Source of the DNA: Caballeronia catudaia
GTDB lineage: Bacteria; Pseudomonadota; Gammaproteobacteria; Burkholderiales; Burkholderiaceae
NCBI RefSeq assembly: GCF_001544755.2
Contig: NZ_FCOF02000010.1
Location: 1 to 64,000 of the forward strand
Direction of reading: 5' to 3'
DNA length: 64,000 nucleotides
Positions 1 to 8,526 of the stretch are shown piece after piece; position 1 is the first letter of the stretch; each line of letters starts with the position of its first letter. The translations under genes and the position numbers were made by a program. The notes below the pieces were generated by a model. The model was not told where the DNA came from and ran no database searches. It saw only the letters and a program-made list of their open reading frames with translations.

Positions 1-248
1 CGCGGGCAGAAGCACAGCGGCAGGCGCGAACAGGTACGGCAGCACGCCGTGCAGCGAAAGCGTGGCACCAGAACGGGATTCAGGGCACCGGCTGCGCTGC
101 GATCAGCCTTGCGGTCGTAAGAGCCATGCCCCCAAAGGCTGGCGACGCCACAGTGCGGACAACGTGGCGGACGGTAGGATTCGAGCGTGGAAAGGATGGC
201 GCGCTGGTGTTGCTCCAGCGCGCGATGGGCGTGTACGATACGATGCAT
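1..248 (-). CDS. DUF6431-like zinc-ribbon protein, N-terminal part (cut by window edge)
   Basis: The gene starts at an ATG whose first base is 248 and runs off the left edge, leaving 82 codons. The visible part has a CPHC pair at residues 30-33 and a CTACCRTC group at 66-73, which together look like a zinc ribbon. The stretch YRPPRCPHCG and the following YDRKADRS match, from memory, a Burkholderia family annotated as DUF6431 that occurs in many copies and looks transposon-associated. The C-terminal half, which would settle the family, lies outside the window. No function can be given beyond probable nucleic-acid or metal binding. Frame and cysteine pattern are seen; family is recalled; a mobile-element role is inferred. 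Confidence 0.6.
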   Translation of the reverse strand, partial: MHRIVHAHRALEQHQRAILSTLESYRPPRCPHCGVASLWGHGSYDRKADRSAAGALNPVLVPRFRCTACCRTCSRLPLCFCP

Positions 249-460
249 AGGCCGGTCAGTTCTGGAAAGCGTGCGGGGTCTGGACAACGTCGCACGATAC
301 CAGAGGTGCATCGGCCTTCTTTACGCCTGCAGCGTCGCGCGCTACGCGCGGAAAAGTTCAGAACATCGTTCTCGCCGTCCGCGCGACAAACATCCCCTGT
401 TCCCTCTCATATTGCGCGCGCCATAACACGGACACAGCCCCCGCAACCAAATATTCAAGC

Positions 461-487
461 AAAAAGCCCGGCTCAGCCGGGCTTTTT
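461..487. terminator. Bidirectional intrinsic terminator
   Basis: Perfect AGCCCGGC/GCCGGGCT stem with a TCA loop, flanked by five A residues on the left and five T residues on the right, so it can act on both strands. Confidence 0.75.
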
Positions 488-573
488 GCTTTTGTGCGCC
501 CGTGTTTAACGAATCACATTTTGCCCGACCCGTTCGGGCACCCCCAACACCAAAACCCCAACCCCAGCACGAA

Positions 574-606
574 AAGCCTGCATGAGCATTTACTCATGCA
601 GGCTTT
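574..606. terminator. rpsU: Hairpin terminator, probably for rpsU
   Basis: Stem of 11-12 bp (AGCCTGCATGAG with CTCATGCAGGCT) around a six-base loop, with short A and T tracts on either side. It lies about 140 bases beyond the rpsU stop on the strand rpsU is read from. Confidence 0.6.
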
Positions 607-745
607 GTGCGATCTTACCAACTGTAACCTTCGGGGCGCAACAAAGTACGCAGAATTCGCGAGCTTTCACGCGACTAGCGCATGAATCCGCGACCCGATC
701 GATCTCACGTTGCCAGACAGACCAGGGCCAAAAGCCCGGCGTCAA

Positions 746-958
746 TCAATAAAACTTCTTCGGCAATTGCGCGCGACGGATCTGCTTACGCAGACGAGCG
801 ACAGCAGCAGCTTTCTTGCGCTTGCGCTCGGTGGTCGGCTTTTCATAAGCCATGCGCGACTTGAGCTCTTGAATCAGGCCCGTGCGTTCGACGGTACGGC
901 GAAAACGACGCATGGCGACGTCGAAAGGCTCGTTCTCTTTCAACAGTACTTTAGTCAT
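746..958 (-). CDS. rpsU: 30S ribosomal protein S21
   Basis: A 70-residue basic protein with the S21 layout: N-terminal [12 protein letters not shown], central [10 protein letters not shown], then a Lys/Arg-rich tail with RKRKKAAA and the end QLPKKFY. S21 sits on the 30S platform near the 16S anti-Shine-Dalgarno end and helps initiation. The length equals the usual bacterial S21. Burkholderia genomes often carry more than one S21 copy, and this one stands alone rather than in an rpsU-dnaG-rpoD operon. A TACAAT hexamer about 50 bases upstream is a likely -10 element. Confidence 0.95.
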   Translation of the reverse strand: MTKVLLKENEPFDVAMRRFRRTVERTGLIQELKSRMAYEKPTTERKRKKAAAVARLRKQIRRAQLPKKFY

Positions 959-1005
959 TGAAATCTCGGTTGATCTGGCCCTGCCAGAAATTTAGGGCAA
1001 ACGCA

Positions 1006-1011
1006 ATTGTA
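1006..1011 (-). promoter_or_regulatory. rpsU: Candidate -10 element of rpsU
   Basis: On the minus strand the hexamer reads TACAAT, 47 bases before the rpsU ATG. No clear -35 hexamer stands at 16-18 bases, so the call rests on the -10 and its position alone. Confidence 0.4.
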
Positions 1012-1129
1012 CACTTTTTGAGAGTCATCCTGCACGCACTTTGTACTTAAGCGTGCGTAGGCGGACTCGGGAATCACATCGTAGGTCGTTGAATCGAGAC
1101 AACAATCCCGAGATACCCGCAGTGAATGC

Positions 1130-1465
1130 TCAGAACCCGCGCGAGCGGACCGGCCGCGGGTCAGGCACACGCTCACGCGTATCCGGCTGATCGATCGTCA
1201 CATCCGATTTCGCAAGCGCGACGCACGGCAGAATCCAGCCGCCGGCCTTTTCCTCGGCGGTGAGGCCCGGCCACTCGACGCGATAGTCGATCTCGCCATC
1301 GACCAGCCGGCACATGCAGGCGCGGCAAGTCCCGTTGCGGCACGATCGCGGCAGCGACAGTCCGGCACGCAACGCAGCCTCGAGAAGCGTCTCGCCGTCT
1401 CTCGCCGCGACGAAGTGCCCGCCAGGCTCGATGATCATCGCGAAAGCGCGCGCCGCGTCCGTCAC
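1130..1465 (-). CDS. 2Fe-2S ferredoxin-like protein
   Basis: A 111-residue protein with the plant-type [2Fe-2S] pattern C-x4-C-x2-C-x30-C: Cys42, Cys47 and Cys50 in SCRNGTCRAC and Cys81 in ILPCVALA. It probably carries single electrons to an oxygenase or reductase in the cytoplasm; no partner reductase or oxygenase lies next to it. Its start overlaps the stop of the YigZ gene by four bases (ATGA), so the two are translationally coupled on the minus strand. The tail after residue 95 is Arg/Pro-rich and not part of the fold. Family assignment is firm; the electron acceptor is unknown. Confidence 0.88.
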   Translation of the reverse strand: MTDAARAFAMIIEPGGHFVAARDGETLLEAALRAGLSLPRSCRNGTCRACMCRLVDGEIDYRVEWPGLTAEEKAGGWILPCVALAKSDVTIDQPDTRERVPDPRPVRSRGF

Positions 1466-2055
1466 GCCTGCACCTCGACCCCCGCGCGACCGTTCGTGAG
1501 ATCGCGCAATTCGGCGGCGGCCGGCTCGCGCACGGCGGCGGCCATTCGTGCGACAAGGCGCACCGTCATCCCGTATTCGCTCTGCACGAGTTCCGCATCG
1601 TGCTGCTCGATCCAGCGGCGCACGCGCGCTTCATCGGCGTAATCGATTTCGATGCTGATCAGCCCGCGCTCGATACGCTCGACACGCTCCGCCCGCTGCA
1701 TCGCGCTCGCGATCGCATCGGTGTAGGCGCGCACGAGCCCGCCCGCGCCCAGCTTGATGCCGCCGTAATAGCGCACGACGGCGGCCAGCACGCCATCGAC
1801 TTCGTGATGCCGCAAGACTTCGAGAATCGGCCGCCCGGCGGTGCCGGAAGGCTCGCCGTCGTCGGACATGCCCGACTGCCCGCCCGCGAGCAGCGCCCAG
1901 CAGACGTGCGTCGCGCCCGGATGCTCGGCGCGCAGGCGTTCGAGCTCGCGCATGGCTTCATCGCGATCCGCGACGGGAATCGCGAGCGCGATGAAGCGGC
2001 TCTTGCGAATGTCGATTTCGGCGCTGACGGGAGAGGAGAGGGTATAGGTCGGCAA
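1462..2055 (-). CDS. YigZ/IMPACT family protein
   Basis: A 197-residue protein with the two conserved blocks of the UPF0029 (IMPACT N-terminal) domain: SDDGEPSGTAG at residues 64-74 and RYYGGIKLGAGGL at 95-107, followed by a C-terminal DUF1949-like part. Bacterial members are about 200 residues; a role linked to translation or RNA has been proposed from structure but not proven. It is the first gene of a two-gene unit with the ferredoxin downstream, overlapping by four bases. No reason for that pairing is visible. Confidence 0.92.
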   Translation of the reverse strand: MPTYTLSSPVSAEIDIRKSRFIALAIPVADRDEAMRELERLRAEHPGATHVCWALLAGGQSGMSDDGEPSGTAGRPILEVLRHHEVDGVLAAVVRYYGGIKLGAGGLVRAYTDAIASAMQRAERVERIERGLISIEIDYADEARVRRWIEQHDAELVQSEYGMTVRLVARMAAAVREPAAAELRDLTNGRAGVEVQA

Positions 2056-2102
2056 GGCTTGGACCGCGCGGGATGCAAATATCGAATCTTATCGAACCGG
2101 CG

Positions 2103-2636
2103 TCAGGATGCGTCGAGCGCGCGCTGCATCAGCACGGTATCGACCCATCGTCCGTGCTTGAAGCCGACGCGCCGCAGCACGCCGACATGCTCGAAGCCGA
2201 GCCGCGCATGTAGCGCGATCGATCCCGCGTTGCCGCTGTCGCCGATCACCGCGATCATTTGCCGCCACGGGCCGCGCTCGCACCGATCGATGAGCGCGGT
2301 GAGCAGCGCGAAGCCGATGCCGCGCCCGCCATAACCATCGGCGACATAGACCGAATCCTCGATCGTATGGCGGTAAGCCGAGCGCGGCCGGTACGCCGAC
2401 GCATACGCGTAACCCGCCACCGCGCCATCGAGTTCGGCGACGACATACGGCAAGCCCGCCGCCGCGATCGCCGCGTGCCGGGCGCGCATGTCGTCGACGG
2501 AAGGCGCGGTCTCTTCGAACGTGGCGAGCGCGTGTTCGACATAGTGCGAATAGATGCGCGCGATGGCGTCGAAGTCGCCGGAAGCGGCGTCGCGCACCAG
2601 TAGGCGGGGGCGATCGTGTGAGGCCATGTTTGTCAT
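2103..2636 (-). CDS. GNAT N-acetyltransferase, phosphinothricin acetyltransferase type
   Basis: A 177-residue GNAT protein. The acetyl-CoA loop GYGGRGIG is at about 101-108. The end KHGRWVDTVLMQR is typical of the PAT/Bar/YncA group, which acetylates small amines such as phosphinothricin or methionine sulfoximine/sulfone. The same frame stays open far upstream on the antisense of the EAL gene, but that part has no family likeness, so the start is placed at 2636 (MTNMASH). An ATG at 2627 is equally possible, since neither has a clear ribosome-binding site. Its start faces the EAL gene, so the two are divergent. The substrate is not known. Confidence 0.85.
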   Translation of the reverse strand: MTNMASHDRPRLLVRDAASGDFDAIARIYSHYVEHALATFEETAPSVDDMRARHAAIAAAGLPYVVAELDGAVAGYAYASAYRPRSAYRHTIEDSVYVADGYGGRGIGFALLTALIDRCERGPWRQMIAVIGDSGNAGSIALHARLGFEHVGVLRRVGFKHGRWVDTVLMQRALDAS

Positions 2637-2759
2637 ACGGCAGAAAGAAAAGGCGGTTTCTCGTCTGGCGATTCTCGCACGGGGCGTCGACGGCAAAAAA
2701 AGGGCCTGCGGGCCGTGCGGAAGCCCACCAAATGGTTCAGCTTTCGGGCAAAGAAAACG

Positions 2760-2789
2760 TTGAACCGGGCGATGCGCGGCCCCTACACT
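2760..2789 (+). promoter_or_regulatory. Candidate sigma-70 promoter of the EAL gene
   Basis: TTGAAC at 2760-2765 and TACACT at 2784-2789 are separated by 18 bases and lie about 110 bases before the EAL start. Confidence 0.4.
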
Positions 2790-2900
2790 AAGTCGTTTGT
2801 CCGAGACTGCGCGAGGCGCGGCGCGAAGCAGGCGGCGGCGTCGGGCAGGAAACAGAAAACGCGCGCGCGATCTGCCTCGCGCCGCGGTCCATAACAGGCA

Positions 2901-4499
2901 ATGAACAACATTCAACGTGGGGCGCTGGCGGCGCTTTTGATCGTCATCGTATTGATTGCGGCGTTGGCGCCGGCGGGGATCGGCTTTTTGTTCGCACAGC
3001 GCAGTCAGCGGCATGAGGCGGCCGAACGCCTGAACACGGTCGCCGATGCCGCGCTCAATCGCGCCGAGGACGTGACGCGGCGCCTGTCGGGCGCGCTCGG
3101 CGAGATCGGCAAAGTGGCGGCGGCGCCGTGTTCGCCGCCGTATCTCAAGGAACTGCGGCGCATCGCGCTCACGCACGAACAGGTGCGCGATGCCGGCGCG
3201 TACGATCGCGACGGCCGCTGGCAATGTTCGTCGCTGCTCGGCGCGGTATCGGCGGGCACGCTCGACGGCCTCACGCTGCCGCCGCCCGACTGGCGCTCGC
3301 GCGACGGCGTGATGGCCTGGTACGGCCTCGCGCGTCTGCCGGGCGGCAAAACCTCGCTCGTGATGGGCCGCGACGGCTTCTACGTCGCGGCCGACCCTTC
3401 GCTCTATGTCGACAGTCTGGAAGCGCTCGGCGATCCCGCGAGCGGCGTCGGCGTCATCAACACCGAAGTGAGCCGCGTGATCGCGACCACGCCCGCCACC
3501 GACGCTGCCGCCATGCTTGCCGTGTATCGCACCGCGCGGCCCGCCCCCGAGCCTGAACCCGACTGCCCGCCGTACGTCGTGCGGCGCTCCGTGTCGATGC
3601 CGCTCGCGGTCGTCGTGAGCGCGCCGCAGCAGACGCTGCGCCAGCGCGTGCGCACGCTGCCGTGGGGCTGGCTGCTCGGCGGTCTTGCGGCGGGGCTGCT
3701 GGCCGCGGGCTGGGCGGCGTTTTTCATCGTGCGCAGATTGTCTCCGCGCGGCCAGTTGAGCGATGCCGTGCGGCGGCATCAGTTCATCGTCGCGTATCAG
3801 CCGATCGTCGATCTCGGGACGCGCCGCTGTGTCGGCGCCGAAGCGCTCGTGCGCTGGAAATACCACGACCGCATCGTGCGGCCCGATCATTTCATTCCGC
3901 TCGCGGAGCATCGCGGGCTGATCCAGGCGATCACCGATCAGGTGCTCGACACCATCCTGTTCGAACTCGGCGAGTTTCTTAAGCGCTACCCGGAGTACTA
4001 CGTCTCGGTGAATCTCTCCGCGCCGGATCTCACGACGCACCGCTTTCTCGACGTGCTCGGCCCCGCGATCGCGCATCAGGGCCTGCGGCCGGCGCAGATC
4101 CGCATCGAGGCGACGGAGCGCAGCTTCCTCGACGCCGACGCCGCCAAGGAAGTCATCAGCGCATTCCGGGAAGCGGGCCACGCCGTCTATCTCGACGATT
4201 TCGGCACCGGCTATTCGAGCCTGTCGCATTTGCAAACGTTTCGCATCGACGGCCTGAAGATCGACAAGTCTTTCGTCGATACGATAGGCCAGGACGCCGC
4301 ATCTTCCAGCGTCGCGTCGCACATCATCGACATGGCCGCGACGCTGGACGTGCAGGTGATCGCCGAAGGCATCGAGCGCGAGGAGCAGGCGGCGTATCTG
4401 CATGCCCGCGGCGCGCGGTTCGGGCAGGGCTGGCTCTTCTCGCCGCCGCTGTCGGCCGCGGAATTCATCCGCTATGCGGGCAAGACGCGCGGCGCCTGA
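2901..4499 (+). CDS. CSS-motif EAL-domain c-di-GMP phosphodiesterase
   Basis: A 532-residue inner-membrane protein. A first membrane segment spans about 8-31. The periplasmic part carries Cys77 and the Cys109-Ser-Ser triad that names the CSS domain; disulfide formation there is known to control such enzymes. A second membrane segment lies at about 254-276. The cytoplasmic EAL domain follows from about 290, with EALVRW, EATER, DDFGTGYSS, KIDKSF and IAEGIE all present, so all catalytic signature motifs are kept and c-di-GMP hydrolysis is expected. There is no GGDEF domain. It is transcribed alone, divergent from the acetyltransferase. A role as periplasmic redox sensor is inferred from the family. 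Confidence 0.92.
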   Translation: MNNIQRGALAALLIVIVLIAALAPAGIGFLFAQRSQRHEAAERLNTVADAALNRAEDVTRRLSGALGEIGKVAAAPCSPPYLKELRRIALTHEQVRDAGAYDRDGRWQCSSLLGAVSAGTLDGLTLPPPDWRSRDGVMAWYGLARLPGGKTSLVMGRDGFYVAADPSLYVDSLEALGDPASGVGVINTEVSRVIATTPATDAAAMLAVYRTARPAPEPEPDCPPYVVRRSVSMPLAVVVSAPQQTLRQRVRTLPWGWLLGGLAAGLLAAGWAAFFIVRRLSPRGQLSDAVRRHQFIVAYQPIVDLGTRRCVGAEALVRWKYHDRIVRPDHFIPLAEHRGLIQAITDQVLDTILFELGEFLKRYPEYYVSVNLSAPDLTTHRFLDVLGPAIAHQGLRPAQIRIEATERSFLDADAAKEVISAFREAGHAVYLDDFGTGYSSLSHLQTFRIDGLKIDKSFVDTIGQDAASSSVASHIIDMAATLDVQVIAEGIEREEQAAYLHARGARFGQGWLFSPPLSAAEFIRYAGKTRGA

Positions 4500-4558
4500 T
4501 CGTGCTTGATCGAAGGCGGATCGTCCATATTTAGGATGTTTCCAGACGAGGCCCGACC

Positions 4559-4960
4559 ATGAACGACCAGACCGCCACCGCTTTCCTGCGCGACGTACGG
4601 CATCCGCTGCTCGCGCTTCATCGCAGCGTGCTCGCGCGTCTGCGCGCGCGGCACGAGGCCGAGTTCGGGCCGGTGTCGCCGGGCGAATTCCTGCAGATCG
4701 TGATCAACGGCTCGGCGTATCGCTGGCTCGCGCCGTTGTCGACGCTGATCGCCGCCATCGACGATGTCCTCGATGACGACGAAGCCACCGCCGACGCGCG
4801 GATCGGGCACGCGCGAGCGGTCGTCGACATGTTCAGCGCAGGCACGCGCGATCCCGCCTTCGCGGAGCAATTCCTGCCGCTGCTGCAGGACAGCCCCGAA
4901 ATCGCGATGGCGAACGGACAGGTGGCGCAGCTCGTTCGGTCTATCGGAAAAGCGACCTGA
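4559..4960 (+). CDS. Hypothetical protein, about 133 residues
   Basis: The frame starts at an ATG preceded by a GAGG box seven bases upstream. The product is soluble, with no signal peptide or membrane segment. It looks all-helical, with an acidic middle (AAIDDVLDDDEATADARIGHAR). I do not recognise the family. It sits between the EAL gene and the arginine transporter genes on the same strand, with 60 bases before it and about 250 bases after it, so it may be its own unit. Good codon structure in a GC-rich frame and the ribosome-binding site support it as a real gene. Confidence 0.65.
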   Translation: MNDQTATAFLRDVRHPLLALHRSVLARLRARHEAEFGPVSPGEFLQIVINGSAYRWLAPLSTLIAAIDDVLDDDEATADARIGHARAVVDMFSAGTRDPAFAEQFLPLLQDSPEIAMANGQVAQLVRSIGKAT

Positions 4961-5208
4961 AAAGCGCAAATTCCGTCCGCCGCGCGTGTGCGGGTTTTCC
5001 AGTCTGTTCCACGCGCATCGCGTTGCGCCACGGGCATCTGACCGTCGCGCGGCGCGAACCGTCACCGTGCTGCATCGCAACAAAACCTTGCTATTGCAAT
5101 TGAGCGATTGATTTTCGCTTGCGAGTATCGCCACCAATCGACGGAGCGGCGTTCACGTTCAAACACGCGCGCTCCGCTTCTTTCAACGAAAGACGATGGA
5201 GGCGCCTC

Positions 5209-5898
5209 TTGTTCCTGCACGGTTTCGGCCCGCTCCTTTGGGCGGGCGCCAAAGCGACGCTCGCGCTCGCGGTGCTGTCTCTCGCGGTATCGGTGCTGCT
5301 CGGGCTCGCGGGCGCATCCGCGAAACTCTCGCGTCATGGCTCGCTGCGCGCCATCGCGACCGGCTACACGACGCTCATCCGCTCGGTACCCGATCTCGTC
5401 CTGATGCTGCTGCTGTTCTACAGCATCCAGATCGCGGTGAACCATTTCACCGATGCGTTCGGCTGGGATCAGTTCGACATCGATCCGTTCACCGCCGGCG
5501 TGCTCACACTCGGTTTCATCTACGGCGCGTATTTCACCGAGACGTTTCGCGGCGCGTTTCTCGCCGTGCCGCGCGGACAGCTCGAAGCAGGCAGCGCGTA
5601 CGGCATGAGCGGCATGCGCGTGTTCGGCCGCATTCTCTTTCCGCAGATGATGCGTTTCGCGCTGCCGGGCATCGGCAACAACTGGCAGGTGCTCGTGAAG
5701 GCGACGGCGCTCGTGTCGATCATCGGTCTCGCGGATGTCGTGAAGGCCGCGCAGGACGCGGGCAAGAGCACGTTCAACATGTTCTTCTTCATCCTGATCG
5801 CGGCGCTCATCTATCTCGTGATCACGAGCGCATCGAATCTCGTGCTGATGGCGCTCGAACGGCGCTATTCGATCGGCGTGCGGCACGCCGAACTCTGA
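5209..5898 (+). CDS. aotQ: Arginine/ornithine-type ABC transporter permease (HisQ/AotQ-like)
   Basis: A 229-residue inner-membrane permease of the polar amino acid family, with the EAA-loop sequence EAGSAYGMSG followed by FPQMMRFALPG that docks to the ATPase. The start is taken as TTG at 5209 because GGAGG lies eight bases upstream and the product FLHGFGPLLWAG begins like HisQ; a longer frame to 5119 has no site. The length matches HisQ (228). A second permease and the ATPase follow, and the binding protein is encoded at 15970. Substrate specificity for arginine or ornithine is inferred from the catabolic genes behind it. Confidence 0.9.
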   Translation: MFLHGFGPLLWAGAKATLALAVLSLAVSVLLGLAGASAKLSRHGSLRAIATGYTTLIRSVPDLVLMLLLFYSIQIAVNHFTDAFGWDQFDIDPFTAGVLTLGFIYGAYFTETFRGAFLAVPRGQLEAGSAYGMSGMRVFGRILFPQMMRFALPGIGNNWQVLVKATALVSIIGLADVVKAAQDAGKSTFNMFFFILIAALIYLVITSASNLVLMALERRYSIGVRHAEL

Positions 5899-5921
5899 CC
5901 CCCGCTAACGAGCGACAAGCC

Positions 5922-6656
5922 ATGATCCAGATCTTCGCCGAATACTGGCGCCCGTTTCTTTATTCCGATGGCATGCGCGCGTCGGGTCTCGTCGTCACGT
6001 TGTGGCTGCTCGTGGTGTCGATCGCGCTCGGCTTTTGCGCGGCGGTGCCGCTCGCGTGCATGCGCGTGTCGAGAAACCGCTGGCTCTCGACGCCCGTGCG
6101 CCTCTACACCTACGTGTTCCGCGGCACGCCGCTCTACGTGCAATTGCTCTTGCTCTACACGGGCATGTACAGCCTGGAATTCGTGCGCACGCAGTCGCTG
6201 CTCGAAGCGTTCTTTCGCAGCGGCTTCAACTGCGCGATCCTCGCCTTCGCGCTGAACACGTGCGCCTACACGACGGAAATCTTCGCCGGCGCGATCCGCG
6301 GGATTGCTCACGGCGAAGTGGAAGCCGCGCGCGCCTACGGCATGAGCACGTTCACGATGTACCGCCGCGTGATCCTGCCGTCCGCGCTGCGCCGCGCCTT
6401 GCCTTTGTACAGCAACGAAGTGATCCTGATGCTGCACGCGACGACCGTCGCATTCACGGCCACGGTACCGGACATTCTGAAGGTCGCGCGCGACGCCAAC
6501 TCGGCGACCTATCAGTCGTTCGAATCGTTCGGCATCGCGGCGCTTTTGTATATCGCGATCTCGTTCGCGCTGGTTGCGGCGTTCCGGCGCGCCGAGCAGC
6601 GCTGGCTCGCGTATCTGCGGCCGGCGGGCGCGGCGCGCGCGGTCCGTCGCGCCTGA
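5922..6656 (+). CDS. aotM: Arginine/ornithine-type ABC transporter permease (HisM/AotM-like)
   Basis: A 244-residue permease, the second half of the membrane channel. It has five or so hydrophobic segments and the EAA loop EVEAARAYGMSTFTMYRRVILP. The start is the ATG at 5922, 23 bases after the HisQ-like stop; the same frame is open further upstream inside the previous gene but without family likeness. The RGTPLYVQLLL segment is typical of HisM/GlnP permeases. It would pair with the gene before it and with the ATPase at 6711 in a heterodimeric channel. Confidence 0.9.
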   Translation: MIQIFAEYWRPFLYSDGMRASGLVVTLWLLVVSIALGFCAAVPLACMRVSRNRWLSTPVRLYTYVFRGTPLYVQLLLLYTGMYSLEFVRTQSLLEAFFRSGFNCAILAFALNTCAYTTEIFAGAIRGIAHGEVEAARAYGMSTFTMYRRVILPSALRRALPLYSNEVILMLHATTVAFTATVPDILKVARDANSATYQSFESFGIAALLYIAISFALVAAFRRAEQRWLAYLRPAGAARAVRRA

Positions 6657-6710
6657 GCGTTAGAATTCGAACCGCCAGATCAAACCCTGTCATCACCCGA
6701 GGAGAAAGCG

Positions 6711-7502
6711 TTGGAGCCAACCGCCAAAGACGTCGCGACCAAGCTCGTCGCCGAGGACATTCACAAGCGCTACGGCGACAACGAAGTGTTGAAGGGCGTC
6801 TCGCTTGCCGCGAAGGCGGGCGACGTGATCAGCATCATCGGCGCGAGCGGCTCGGGCAAGAGCACGTTCCTGCGCTGCATCAACTTTCTCGAACGGCCGA
6901 ACGCGGGGCAGATCATCGTCGACGGTGAAGCCGTGCGCACGAAAGCCGACAAGACCGGCAATCTCGAAGTCGCCGATCACAAGCAGTTGCAGCGCGTGCG
7001 CACCAAGCTCGCGATGGTCTTCCAGCACTTCAACCTGTGGTCGCACATGACGGCCATCGAGAACGTGATGGAAGCGCCGCTTCACGTGCTCGGCATATCG
7101 AAGAAGGAAGCCGAAGACCGCGCGCGTGAGTATCTGGAGAAAGTGGGCCTGCCGCCGCGCGTCGAGAAGCAGTATCCGTCGCACTTGTCGGGCGGGCAGC
7201 AGCAGCGCGTCGCGATTGCGCGCGCCCTCGCGATGCACCCGGACGTCATGCTCTTCGACGAACCCACGTCCGCGCTCGATCCCGAGCTCGTCGGGGAAGT
7301 GCTGAAGGTCATGCAGCGTCTCGCGGAAGAAGGCCGCACGATGATCGTCGTCACGCACGAAATGGGCTTCGCGCGCAACGTGTCGAATCACGTGATGTTC
7401 CTGCATCAGGGGCGCACGGAAGAAGAGGGCGCGCCGTCCGAAGTGCTGAGCGCGCCGAAGAGCGAGCGTCTGCGCCAGTTCCTCTCGGGCAGTCTGAAAT
7501 AA
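6711..7502 (+). CDS. aotP: Arginine/ornithine-type ABC transporter ATPase (HisP/AotP-like)
   Basis: A 263-residue ABC ATPase with all nucleotide-binding motifs: Walker [10 protein letters not shown] at 44-52, signature LSGGQQQR at 159-166, Walker B VMLFDE at 179-184 and the switch His in VVTHEMGFA. The segment [16 protein letters not shown] is typical of the basic and polar amino acid importers. The start is a TTG at 6711 with GGAGA six bases ahead. It energises the two permeases before it. The regulator gene starts two bases after its stop, so it is likely one transcript. Confidence 0.93.
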   Translation: MEPTAKDVATKLVAEDIHKRYGDNEVLKGVSLAAKAGDVISIIGASGSGKSTFLRCINFLERPNAGQIIVDGEAVRTKADKTGNLEVADHKQLQRVRTKLAMVFQHFNLWSHMTAIENVMEAPLHVLGISKKEAEDRAREYLEKVGLPPRVEKQYPSHLSGGQQQRVAIARALAMHPDVMLFDEPTSALDPELVGEVLKVMQRLAEEGRTMIVVTHEMGFARNVSNHVMFLHQGRTEEEGAPSEVLSAPKSERLRQFLSGSLK

Positions 7503-7503
7503 C

Positions 7504-8526
7504 GTGACGGGTTCGCCGTCACAAGTGGCGATCGTCGCGCTGCCGCCGGTGTCGATGAGCGGCATCGCGCCGATCGTCGATACGCTTGCTCTCGCCAACG
7601 AAATCGACGGGCATCGTCTCTACGAGTGGCGCATCTGTTCCTGGGACGGCCGCGCCGTGCCGCTTTCAGGCGGCGCGCAACTCCCCGCCGATTGCGCCTT
7701 CAACGACACCGTGCGCTGCGACTGGCTCATCGTCGTGTCGGAGCGCTATCAGCAGTTCGCGGACTATCGGCTCTTTCTCGCGAGTCTTGCGCGTGTCGCG
7801 CCGCGCACGCCGCTCGTTTCCGGCATTCATCACGGCGTCTGGTGGCTCGCGATGGCCGGACAGCTCGCGCAATATCGCGTCGCGGTGAACTGGGAAACGT
7901 ATCAGCAGTTCATCGAGCAATTCGAGCGCTCCATCGTCAGCCAGCAGATTTTCGAAATCGACCGCGACCGCGCGACCTGTTCAGGCGGACAGGCGAGCAT
8001 CGACTTCATGCTCGCGATGATCGCGCGCGATCACGGACAGGATCTCGCGGAACGCATCGCGGATTCGCTTGGTATCGGCGTGCTGCGCGCGGGCACGGAA
8101 CGTCAGCGCATTCCGTTCGTGACCGCGCCGGGCGAGCGTCATCCGCGCCTGAACGATGCGCTGCAACTGATGGAAGCGAACATCGAAGACCCGCTCGCCA
8201 CCGATGAAATCGCGAGTCTCGTCGGCATCTCGCGCAGGCAGCTCGAACGTCTCTTTCGCCAGTATCTCGGCGCGATGCCGTCGAAGTATTACCTCAACCT
8301 GCGGCTCACGAAGGCGCGCACGCAGTTGCAACGCACGAGCAAATCGGTGGTGCAGATCAGCCTCGCGTGCGGGTTTTCATCGGCGGCGCATTTTTCCAAT
8401 GCTTATCGCGACCGCTTCGGCGTGACGCCGCGCGAAGAGCGCCGCAACTGGATCGAGAAGCAACGCGGCGGTGGAATCGACGAGCCGCGTGGCGGGGCGC
8501 TGATCGAGCCGCCGGACTTCGTGTAA
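7504..8526 (+). CDS. argR: ArgR-like transcription regulator, DJ-1/PfpI domain plus AraC HTH
   Basis: A 340-residue protein with an N-terminal DJ-1/PfpI (glutamine amidotransferase-like) sensor domain and a C-terminal AraC double helix-turn-helix at about 230-316 (TDEIASLVGISRRQLERLFR, then ISLACGFSSAAHFSNAYRDRFG). This layout and position match Pseudomonas ArgR, the arginine-responsive activator encoded between the aot transport genes and the aru genes. The GTG start lies one base after the ATPase stop. It probably activates both transport and AST genes when arginine is present. Its binding site was not located. Confidence 0.88.
   Translation: MTGSPSQVAIVALPPVSMSGIAPIVDTLALANEIDGHRLYEWRICSWDGRAVPLSGGAQLPADCAFNDTVRCDWLIVVSERYQQFADYRLFLASLARVAPRTPLVSGIHHGVWWLAMAGQLAQYRVAVNWETYQQFIEQFERSIVSQQIFEIDRDRATCSGGQASIDFMLAMIARDHGQDLAERIADSLGIGVLRAGTERQRIPFVTAPGERHPRLNDALQLMEANIEDPLATDEIASLVGISRRQLERLFRQYLGAMPSKYYLNLRLTKARTQLQRTSKSVVQISLACGFSSAAHFSNAYRDRFGVTPREERRNWIEKQRGGGIDEPRGGALIEPPDFV

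Larger units (their letters stand above)
249..745. other. Gene-poor stretch with three hairpins
   Basis: No open frame here looks like a gene: the short frames lack family features and overlap each other. The stretch holds two terminator-like hairpins (461-487 and 574-606) and a third hairpin at 522-540 (TGCCCGA arms around CCCGT) without a T run. It separates the truncated minus-strand gene from rpsU, which also reads leftwards, so the hairpins probably end rpsU transcription and transcription coming from outside. A small RNA between the hairpins cannot be excluded. Confidence 0.4.

Noticed and set aside
955-1176. 73-codon minus-strand frame between rpsU and the ferredoxin gene
   Set aside because: It covers the rpsU leader and the -10 element, has no ribosome-binding site and no family likeness.
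2637-4403. Long open minus-strand frame continuing from the acetyltransferase gene across the EAL gene
   Set aside because: It is antisense to a clear EAL gene, is full of Arg/Ala/His repeats without family likeness, and follows from the high GC content.
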